Assembly: GCA_027485575.1 (NCBI GenBank)
Contig: JAIXQU010000182.1
Location: 1-39,688 of the forward strand
Length of the DNA stretch: 39,688 nt
From: Cytophagaceae bacterium
GTDB lineage: Bacteria > Bacteroidota > Bacteroidia > Cytophagales > Flexibacteraceae
Direction of reading: 5' to 3'
The notes under the pieces: model-generated
Databases searched by the model: none
Told to the model about the DNA's origin: nothing
What the model saw: the letters and a program-made list of their open reading frames with translations, nothing else
In this document: piece after piece, positions 32,983 through 39,688 of the stretch
How the letters are laid out: every line of letters starts with the position of its first letter
Numbering within the stretch: position 1 is the stretch's first letter
Position numbers and translations under genes: made by a program

Positions 32983-34518
32983 ATGCGTTTTTACCAATCC
33001 CCCTTTTTTCGTCTTTTTGCTTTCAGGGAAAGCCAGACTCTGGCTGGAAAGAGTTTCAAAAACATTCTGTACTTATTTGGCATTCTCTTCCTCACCTATT
33101 TTGTCATTGGCTTTTCAAGCGGTTGCCTGGAGTATTTATCGGGTAAAATGAACGATCCCTTCATCAACTGGCTGGTAGTGAAATGGCCAAGTACAGGACC
33201 TGAAATGAAAGATGTAATGCAGGACCTTGATGAAAAAAAATCAAAAAGATTTCTGTTTGAGGAGGTCAAAACCGGATACACACCGTATTTATATTTCAGA
33301 GGCAAAAATCAAAAAGATGAGTTGTTTGAAGGACGAACCATTGATCCGGGTAGTCCGGTCATGAATCGGGTCCTCTCAGACGAGTTTCTTCAAAAAGGAA
33401 AAAAGCAGATTGCTCAGGATGAATTAGGGCTTCTGGTCACACGTGAAACACTCAGGAAATTAGGATATTCAGAGGACGAGTTTCCTTCATCCCTGAACTG
33501 GTCCCGGCAGTGTGCAACAGGCAAATATGAAGCTATACCCATCCCGGTAGCAGGTATAGTAAAGGATCTTCCCAATACCGCTTCTTTTTCGGTTTCACCC
33601 ATTTTCTGGGACTACTATTATGGAAATCCAGTATTTGATATCACCGATACAACAAAAAATGACTATCTATCTACCCTAACATTTTACCTGCCAGGTAATT
33701 CCAATCAAAAGGCATTTGAAATATTGGTTCAACAAAGCCTTACTAAAAGTGGAGTAAAATTTGGAGGAAATTTAACTGAGCCTGAGGAGGAAAGTCATGA
33801 GACTGGCAACCGATACACCACCACTTTGTATTCGAAGTTGGGTTTTCTAGAGTACCTTTCTATTGCCAATAAAATTTCAAAAGAGTCTAAAATTCCCGGA
33901 ATTCAGCTTGTCTACGATTTTAAAGGGAATTATCATCCTCAAGATAATCCAGTTCAGCCCCACTTTCTCTCTGTTTATTTTTCAGGGCTGGACAGCATCA
34001 AACCTTTCCAAGCCTACATGCTCGACAGACATAAGCTCAAAATAGACCTCACGCAAATAGACGCCAAGGAGAATTTCAACTTTGTTTCGAAGAGTACTTA
34101 TGTGATTTCATATTTTTTGATTGCCTTCAGCATTGTTTGCATTGCGCTGTTTGTACGCAACCTCATTGCCGGGCATTTGGAGAAAATCCGTAAAAACATA
34201 GGTACCTTCAAGGCCTTTGGCCTCAGCAACCGAAAGTTACTTTGGATTTATTCTTCTATTATGCTTGGGTTTGTTGTGTTAGCATCTTTGGCAGGATTCA
34301 TGGTTGCTTGGATTCTGGGACAATTTGGTTTGGTCCGTCTTCTACTCGGTTTGCTTCAGGTAAATCTGGAAAAGGGGCATGCTTATTTTAATTTGTTTAC
34401 CTATGCTAGCCTGGTTGCATTTTTAATGGCAGCTGGGTTTACCTACCTTTTTACCTATCTTGGCCTCAGGCAATTTCTAAAAAACACACCCGGCGACCTT
34501 ATTTATGAACGAGACTAA
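32983..34518 (+). CDS. FtsX/MacB-type ABC permease
   Basis: 511 residues with four helices in the FtsX-like order: one at about 27-46, a ~320-residue periplasmic domain, then three helices at about 366-386, 420-445 and 465-490. The coupling-helix motif LEKIRKNIGTFKAFGLSNRK after the second helix is typical of the LolC/MacB class. The partner ATPase is encoded directly upstream. Such pairs are mechanotransmitters: lipoprotein release, toxin efflux, or, for TagST, control of a type VI kinase. It overlaps the next gene by 14 bases. Confidence 0.92.
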   Translation: MRFYQSPFFRLFAFRESQTLAGKSFKNILYLFGILFLTYFVIGFSSGCLEYLSGKMNDPFINWLVVKWPSTGPEMKDVMQDLDEKKSKRFLFEEVKTGYTPYLYFRGKNQKDELFEGRTIDPGSPVMNRVLSDEFLQKGKKQIAQDELGLLVTRETLRKLGYSEDEFPSSLNWSRQCATGKYEAIPIPVAGIVKDLPNTASFSVSPIFWDYYYGNPVFDITDTTKNDYLSTLTFYLPGNSNQKAFEILVQQSLTKSGVKFGGNLTEPEEESHETGNRYTTTLYSKLGFLEYLSIANKISKESKIPGIQLVYDFKGNYHPQDNPVQPHFLSVYFSGLDSIKPFQAYMLDRHKLKIDLTQIDAKENFNFVSKSTYVISYFLIAFSIVCIALFVRNLIAGHLEKIRKNIGTFKAFGLSNRKLLWIYSSIMLGFVVLASLAGFMVAWILGQFGLVRLLLGLLQVNLEKGHAYFNLFTYASLVAFLMAAGFTYLFTYLGLRQFLKNTPGDLIYERD

Positions 34519-35776
34519 TATCCTTTCAGGATTTGGAAATGCGCTGACCTCCTATTTCAGAAACAGCCTGGAGCAGCCTGTGTTTTTATTGCTGGTTCCA
34601 GCTTTCTTCATTCTTTGGTTTGCCGTCAGTGCCGGTGGTGTTTATCTGCTGTTCGCAAAAACAACGCCAGTTGGGCTCAGAATTGAGAAATCACTATTTC
34701 TGGGCGGTGTATTGTCTCTGTTTCTACTTGGTTTATTGAATATTATTTTAATTCGCTTTACAGAGTTTTTTCACGAGTACCCGCTCCAATTTCCAATGCT
34801 TTTAGCGGCATTTCTTGGTGGGCTGGTTTTTCTGACTTTAATTTTTACCCAAGGCCAACGGATTCTCAGGGCCGAAAGACATAGGTTAATTGGGGAATAT
34901 TTGAGCGAAATGCAAAAACTGGAATCCAGACTCAAGGTTGTGTCTGAATATAAAAGGATGAAGTGGATGCTCTTAATCTGTGCCTTGCCATTCCTGCTTA
35001 TCCTGATTCAACCGAGAAAAAAATACCTGTTCTCCGTGGTCATGGACAACAGTCCTTCTATGGCTGCACAATTACAGGAACAAATCAGTTCGGTAAATGC
35101 AGCAGTCGATAATCCGGCGTCTCTGTTTTCCGGAGAGACAGACCCTGAGCTCGAAAAAAATAAGGCCACATTTGTACTGACTCATTTCCCATTTTCCGGT
35201 ATGTCAAAAACGGAGGAGAAAATTGATAAAAATGAAGACATTGGTAAATTCTACGATTCAATTTCGGCCATTCAAAATCCGGCCAAGCTGAATACCATTA
35301 CCAACACCTTTGAAGGGTCTGTCAGCTTCAGGTCTTACATCCGGGGAAATATGCAGCCATCCTCCTATGGTACACCCCTGATTGAATCGATCTGGCAGAA
35401 CTATCTTTATTCCAGACAAGAAGCCAAAAGTCAGGATTTCGTTAAGCACAAAATGATCATTATTTCAGACGGTATGGATAGCTTTTATGAAATTAGTCGC
35501 CGGAAAATAGGAAAGTGCATTATCGACAAATTTGACCCATCCTTTTATAAAAATGACATTGCGATCATTAATCTCGGTGGGGCACCCAATGAGTTCTTTT
35601 TTGATGATTGCCGACAGTTTCCGATTTTGGATGGAAGCAGCACAGAGAGTTTTCAGAAAGCTTTTGAGAATTTTTTTCATGAGGCTTTCATTGATACCAC
35701 TTTTCTAAAGATGTTAGGCTTCATTTTCTTTCTCACTATTATTCTTGGCCTGCTGTTTAGACCAGCAATATTTTAA
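34505..35776 (+). CDS. Membrane-anchored vWA-domain protein
   Basis: 423 residues. Helices lie at about 26-50, 63-83, 96-114 and 143-159, with a charged helical segment (116-140, likely coiled) between the last two. The vWA domain follows (about 164-395) with a perfect MIDAS motif D171-x-S173-x-S175 in VVMDNSPSM, a Thr loop near SSYGTPLIES and the Asp in MIIISDGMDS. A last helix at about 403-420 closes the chain. With both ends anchored, the vWA domain is probably outside or firmly at the membrane. It pairs logically with the exported vWA protein of the same operon. Confidence 0.88.
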   Translation: MNETNILSGFGNALTSYFRNSLEQPVFLLLVPAFFILWFAVSAGGVYLLFAKTTPVGLRIEKSLFLGGVLSLFLLGLLNIILIRFTEFFHEYPLQFPMLLAAFLGGLVFLTLIFTQGQRILRAERHRLIGEYLSEMQKLESRLKVVSEYKRMKWMLLICALPFLLILIQPRKKYLFSVVMDNSPSMAAQLQEQISSVNAAVDNPASLFSGETDPELEKNKATFVLTHFPFSGMSKTEEKIDKNEDIGKFYDSISAIQNPAKLNTITNTFEGSVSFRSYIRGNMQPSSYGTPLIESIWQNYLYSRQEAKSQDFVKHKMIIISDGMDSFYEISRRKIGKCIIDKFDPSFYKNDIAIINLGGAPNEFFFDDCRQFPILDGSSTESFQKAFENFFHEAFIDTTFLKMLGFIFFLTIILGLLFRPAIF

Positions 35777-35787
35777 TCGAACAAATT

Positions 35788-36183
35788 ATGCTTGAGTCAT
35801 TTTTAGATTTTTTTCTGGGTATTCAATATACCAATCCTGCTGACTTTTTTTTACGCTTAGTCGTGGTCTATCTCGCTTTGCCGTATGCCATTTTTCACGG
35901 ATTGGCCTTTATCCTGCTACAATTGCGCAGGGACGAAAAAATGCCATTTGCAATTTGGTTTCATATGCAACTATGTAAAGCAGTGTTGCTCCTGATGAGC
36001 CTGTTGTCAATCCATTTCTTTTTTGTCATTCGGAATACCAGCCTTAGTATTCTTCGATGGTCAGAATTTCCCTGGTCCAGGGATAATTGTTACCTTTTGT
36101 TATTCCCTAACCTTGCAGCATTTCTTCTTTGCATTCTCGCATATTGGCTTATTCAGGATCGCTTAAAAAAAATTATCCGATAA
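35788..36183 (+). CDS. Small membrane protein, three predicted helices
   Basis: 131 residues with hydrophobic stretches at about 22-46, 62-83 and 103-123 and a basic end (DRLKKIIR). No family is recognised. It sits 11 bases after the membrane vWA gene and 3 bases before the tubulin-like gene, so it is part of the operon. It may anchor the tubulin-like protein at the membrane (inference from position). Confidence 0.75.
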   Translation: MLESFLDFFLGIQYTNPADFFLRLVVVYLALPYAIFHGLAFILLQLRRDEKMPFAIWFHMQLCKAVLLLMSLLSIHFFFVIRNTSLSILRWSEFPWSRDNCYLLLFPNLAAFLLCILAYWLIQDRLKKIIR

Positions 36184-36186
36184 AAA

Positions 36187-38676
36187 ATGGCATCTAATTT
36201 ATTCATAGGAATTGGCACTACCGGTCTTCAGGTTCTGGAGGAAATCCAACAGAATCACTACGAATTTACTGGTCAGAATTGCCCAGAGAATACCAAATTT
36301 CTATTCTTTGAGACGGATGTCAGCAGAAAGCCCCGGCACACATCCTCAGGAAAGACATCTATTTCAGATCATCCCCTTAGTCTAAAGAATCATGAGGCGA
36401 GCATCCGGGATTTAAAATCCAATAGTCATGTAAATTCTAAATGGGTACCACCTGTTAATGTGGTTCTGAATAATGAAGAAGGTGCAGGTGGCTTGCCCGC
36501 TTACGGTCGACTATCTTTTTGGGGCCATGGAAACTACAACATGGTGAAGTCTGTAATTAAGGATGCATATCATAAAATCAGGGGACAAGAAGACACACAG
36601 ATTTACATTATCGGTTCTCTTTCGGGAGGTACAGGTTCTGGCCTTTGTATAGACATGGCCTACCTGGTAAGGGAAGTAACCAGGTGCTCCAACATAAAAG
36701 GGATTTTTCTTCTTCCCCCAGAGGGTCAGAAAGGAGTAAATAATGTCCTGTTCTTTAATGCCTATTCTGCTTTGCTAGGCATAAACTATTACTCCGATCT
36801 GAACAATAAATATAAGATTGTATGGCCTGATGGAACAGACTTTGAATCAGAGTCACCCCCATTTCAGTATGTCTCTATTTTAACGCCTGATTTCGACGGT
36901 GCCCGGGCATCGCTGAGAAATATTAATGAATTGATTAGAGTTGTTGGAGTACAGCTATTTCAGTTCATTTTGGATTCTGAAATACCCGGAATATCCGGCT
37001 TTCAGAATTTATTAAGCAGGCGGAGAGTCGATTCCACTTCTAACAACCGGATTGACAAGTATATCACTGCAGGTAGTGCCATGATTGAATATCCAAAATC
37101 CAGGATTACGGAAATTATGGCACTGGATATCACAAGGGAAATTCTTAACCTTTGGATAAGCCAAAATGAATTCATTGACCGCAATGGCAACCGCCTTCCT
37201 CCAGTATCCAAAAAAGATGAAATTGAAAGAGAAGAGCGTAAGGAATTTGAAAAAATTCTGATGTCCGCATTGGACTCACTTGATTCGGTCCCAGGGCCAT
37301 CTGGCGTTATAATCTCCCAATCTATTGCATCCGATGTAAACAGTATCCTCCGTAAATCACATGGAAAACCAAGCGACCTTCGGTTTGTGTTTGACCAGTT
37401 TTCTACAACCAATACGAACAATTATTTTCAGGTCATTAAAAGCAATATTGGGTCGGCTCAGGACCGAATTATTGAAGGTATTTATCAGCGAATCAGTGCC
37501 GTATTGGATGAAAAACAGAATCTTATTTTCAATCAGTTTCAGTTAGAAGAAATTGTCCGGCACATCGACAAGCTAAAGATTTTCTGGTCTCGTGAATTTG
37601 GTGTCACTGGAGATGAGCAAAAATGGGACACTTTGATTCAACGAAAATGCAACAATCTTTTTGACAGTACTATCTTATATCAATCACTCGGCCAGTACAG
37701 AGCTTATCTTGAAGATGGTCTTAGCCATATCCTGTTTTTGTGTAAGCTTCATTGCCTCATTGAAAGGCTTGATTTGATTAAAGAGCATTTACTTAATCCG
37801 GAGCTGGTTCTGAAATCAACTTCCAGTGGTACCCGCCTTCCCAGTTTAAAACAAATAGGAGAAATCAGGAGGCAAATTCAAAATGTACTAGATGGGGAGG
37901 ATCAGAATCATAAAAAATGCTTTTCCCAGAGAAGAGCAGAGATTATTAATGACCTCTCAAATGATTCTTTAAATATCTATCGCGTTTACCTTCGTGGTAA
38001 TCTGGATGAAGAACTCCGGGTTCTCAAGGCTGAATATTCAAGACCTTCTGCAAGTGGCAGGAAAATCGAATATAAAACTATTAGTGGCGGCAAATCCCTT
38101 TGGCCATACTTCGAAAGCACACCAGATTTATTCGAAGACTGTGTCTTTCAAGGCATCAGCCAAATCGAAAAAATGGGCCTCATTGGGGATCAAAATGTCC
38201 TCCGGATCATTGAAAAGCTTGAGCCAACCCGAACTGAGAATGAAAGAATTTTGAACTTTTTTCGAAAAGACAAACACATCATTAAATCTCAAGTCCCTGC
38301 AATGGTGAAATTAGGGGCGGGCAGGCAAATATTTTTTGAGGAAGACGGAGCAAAATTGATTTATTCCTATGCAAACATCAACGATCTGAAGCTATTCCTT
38401 CCCCATTACCAGATTGCTCCAAATATGGACAATGCATGCGAGTTGCCGAGCCTGAAAAACGCTATCATTATTTACCAGGAATATGGGTTTATGGGTGATA
38501 ATACAAGGCATTTTCATCCCCTGAGCCACATTTCCTATATGAACTCGATTCGAACATTGATAAAGGCTGAGCTGGAGCGGAACAAGAAAAACAATGATCC
38601 GGATTTCTTTCAGTGCAGAGTTCCATATGTGACAGAAGAGTATTTCCTTCAATCTCTTGAATTAAAAGGCGAATGA
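36187..38676 (+). CDS. Large tubulin/FtsZ-superfamily protein (Tubulin_2-like)
   Basis: 829 residues. The N-terminus MASNLFIGIGTTGLQVLEEI has the nucleotide-site start G-x-G-x-x-G. The tubulin signature appears as S146-GGTGSG-152 in IGSLSGGTGSGLCIDMAYLV, the phosphate-binding loop T4 of tubulin and FtsZ. After ~330 residues the protein continues with a long, mainly helical region not found in FtsZ. The family was described as FtsZl-2-type proteins (Makarova and Koonin 2010), predicted to act in membrane remodelling with vWA proteins, which fits the vWA genes here. It probably binds GTP and polymerises at the membrane; this has not been shown for this protein. It overlaps the protease gene by 4 bases. 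Confidence 0.87.
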   Translation: MASNLFIGIGTTGLQVLEEIQQNHYEFTGQNCPENTKFLFFETDVSRKPRHTSSGKTSISDHPLSLKNHEASIRDLKSNSHVNSKWVPPVNVVLNNEEGAGGLPAYGRLSFWGHGNYNMVKSVIKDAYHKIRGQEDTQIYIIGSLSGGTGSGLCIDMAYLVREVTRCSNIKGIFLLPPEGQKGVNNVLFFNAYSALLGINYYSDLNNKYKIVWPDGTDFESESPPFQYVSILTPDFDGARASLRNINELIRVVGVQLFQFILDSEIPGISGFQNLLSRRRVDSTSNNRIDKYITAGSAMIEYPKSRITEIMALDITREILNLWISQNEFIDRNGNRLPPVSKKDEIEREERKEFEKILMSALDSLDSVPGPSGVIISQSIASDVNSILRKSHGKPSDLRFVFDQFSTTNTNNYFQVIKSNIGSAQDRIIEGIYQRISAVLDEKQNLIFNQFQLEEIVRHIDKLKIFWSREFGVTGDEQKWDTLIQRKCNNLFDSTILYQSLGQYRAYLEDGLSHILFLCKLHCLIERLDLIKEHLLNPELVLKSTSSGTRLPSLKQIGEIRRQIQNVLDGEDQNHKKCFSQRRAEIINDLSNDSLNIYRVYLRGNLDEELRVLKAEYSRPSASGRKIEYKTISGGKSLWPYFESTPDLFEDCVFQGISQIEKMGLIGDQNVLRIIEKLEPTRTENERILNFFRKDKHIIKSQVPAMVKLGAGRQIFFEEDGAKLIYSYANINDLKLFLPHYQIAPNMDNACELPSLKNAIIIYQEYGFMGDNTRHFHPLSHISYMNSIRTLIKAELERNKKNNDPDFFQCRVPYVTEEYFLQSLELKGE

Positions 38677-39482
38677 GTAACAGGTATCTGGGTCCTGTAG
38701 CCAAGCAGGAATATCGAATGCAATGGAATCAAGCCAGGAAGCGCTTGAACCTCTTTTTTTATCTGGCACTTTTCCTTCCTTTTTTAGCCTACCTTCCTTT
38801 TGAATTAAATTTGCTGAAAACCAAAGCTTCAAGCGGTAGTTTTCTTACTAAGCCAGTAGCATTGGTTGTAACCCAAAGTGGGACAGGAACTGCCTTCCTT
38901 ACTGGAAAGACTCGCTTACTTACTGCAGCACATGTTCTATGCGGCATGAGAAAAGGCGAGTATGTGGATCTGATATTTCAGAATCTCGATATGGAAGGTG
39001 GTAATTCCAGAAGGTCCAAAATTATATTTTTACCGGCAAGTATGCCTGCCAACTGCAGCCTTTCTCAGTCTAATTTATCCGCACTCGAAACAGATTTTGC
39101 TGTTTTGGAAATGAGTCCTTCTGATGCACCATCGTCAGACGTTACCCGATTTATCCTTAGTCCATCATCGTCAGCACCAACAATGCAAAATGTAAATGTC
39201 ATAGGATATCCTGGTGGAAGTGGCGTTGGAAGCGATATGCCGAATTGTACGGTTACTGGCGGAATCATTAGCAATGAAACAGTGAGTAGCCTCGATTTAT
39301 TTCAACTTAATGTAACTGCTTTTCCCGGAAATAGCGGTGGACCCTTGGTCATTGAGAAAACAAACCAGGTTGTAGGAATCCTGATTGCGGGAAAGCCCCA
39401 ATTTCCTGGCATTACACTTGCCTGTAAGTCGGATCAAATTCTTAAGAATCTTAAGCGCAATAATATAGATATTGAGAGGTAA
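38673..39482 (+). CDS. Membrane-anchored trypsin-like serine protease
   Basis: 269 residues. One N-terminal transmembrane helix (about 26-44) precedes a chymotrypsin-fold domain with an intact triad: H87 in LLTAAHV, D141 in ETDFAVLEM and S221 in FPGNSGGPL. The ~25 residues before the helix are basic, so the protease domain should lie in the periplasm. It is the last gene of the plus-strand operon and overlaps the tubulin-like gene by 4 bases (ATGA). With the caspase of the divergent operon, it gives this locus two proteases, possible effectors or processing enzymes. It lacks a PDZ domain, so it is not a DegP/HtrA-type chaperone. Confidence 0.92.
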   Translation: MSNRYLGPVAKQEYRMQWNQARKRLNLFFYLALFLPFLAYLPFELNLLKTKASSGSFLTKPVALVVTQSGTGTAFLTGKTRLLTAAHVLCGMRKGEYVDLIFQNLDMEGGNSRRSKIIFLPASMPANCSLSQSNLSALETDFAVLEMSPSDAPSSDVTRFILSPSSSAPTMQNVNVIGYPGGSGVGSDMPNCTVTGGIISNETVSSLDLFQLNVTAFPGNSGGPLVIEKTNQVVGILIAGKPQFPGITLACKSDQILKNLKRNNIDIER

Positions 39483-39688
39483 CACGGTTTATAAGCAAAC
39501 TTTTATTTATGAGAAAAGTTGTCTCTCTACACTTATCGCAATTATTTTAAGTTTATTAAAATGTAAATATAACGTGAGTTCGAGATAAGAAAGGTGTCAA
39601 AAAGGGAAGTTTTTAGAACTGCTTTAAATCAATAAAAATATTTATAAATATTTGGCTTTCAATTTGTTGAATCATAGTCTTTGTGTTA
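39483..39688. other. AT-rich region after the operon, no gene seen
   Basis: About 200 AT-rich bases reach the right edge. No open frame, clear hairpin with T run or promoter stands out. The operon terminator may be here or be rho-dependent. Confidence 0.4.

Noticed and set aside
13549-39482. Prophage or integrative element
   Set aside because: No integrase, transposase, capsid or att-like repeat was found; the tRNA pair lies far away on the other side of housekeeping genes.

Overview
The window looks like a chromosomal segment of a Bacteroidota bacterium. At least four exported proteins end in C-terminal regions typical of type IX secretion (T9SS) cargo: the nuclease at 3757-5067, the GH5 enzyme at 7747-9582, the gliding-type protein at 9880-11775 and the repeat adhesin at 22474-26439. 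Most starts lack a strong Shine-Dalgarno, and the DNA is moderately AT-rich. The species cannot be fixed from sequence alone.

Left part (1 to ~12 kb): the tail of an unidentified gene with a strong terminator; ~790 bp without a gene; a tRNA-Arg(TCT) preceded by a degenerate tRNA-like copy; mutS; an exported endonuclease/exonuclease/phosphatase protein; an exported PKD protein; an Mrp-type Fe-S carrier ATPase; a GH5 glycosidase; and a large T9SS type-B surface protein. These are ordinary housekeeping and surface genes.

Middle part (12.0 to 22.2 kb, all minus strand). Read in the direction of transcription, the genes are: XRE-type regulator, double-FHA protein with zinc ribbon, FHA protein with zinc ribbon, acidic low-complexity protein, membrane-anchored PP2C phosphatase, Ser/Thr kinase with membrane domain and Sel1 repeats, a second Ser/Thr kinase, and an exported MORN-caspase. 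Downstream lies a separate-looking AbiEi/AbiEii pair with an 18-bp perfect inverted repeat next to the antitoxin start.

Right part (22.5 to 39.5 kb, all plus strand): a divergent operon of closely packed, often overlapping genes. In order they encode a nine-repeat T9SS adhesin, an outer-membrane barrel-like protein, a zinc-ribbon membrane protein, a small exported protein, an exported vWA protein, an ABC ATPase, an FtsX/MacB-like permease, a membrane vWA protein, a three-helix membrane protein, a large tubulin/FtsZ-superfamily protein and a membrane-anchored trypsin-like protease.

The two divergent operons share one 311-bp control region. Together they look like one phospho-signalling-controlled envelope system: kinase/phosphatase/FHA control, an ABC transporter, inner- and outer-membrane and secreted parts, a predicted cytoskeletal GTPase, and two proteases (caspase and trypsin). 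The set echoes the threonine-phosphorylation pathway and TagST ABC transporter that control type VI secretion, but no T6SS structural gene is present. This pair of operons is the most interesting content of the window; its function is not known to me.
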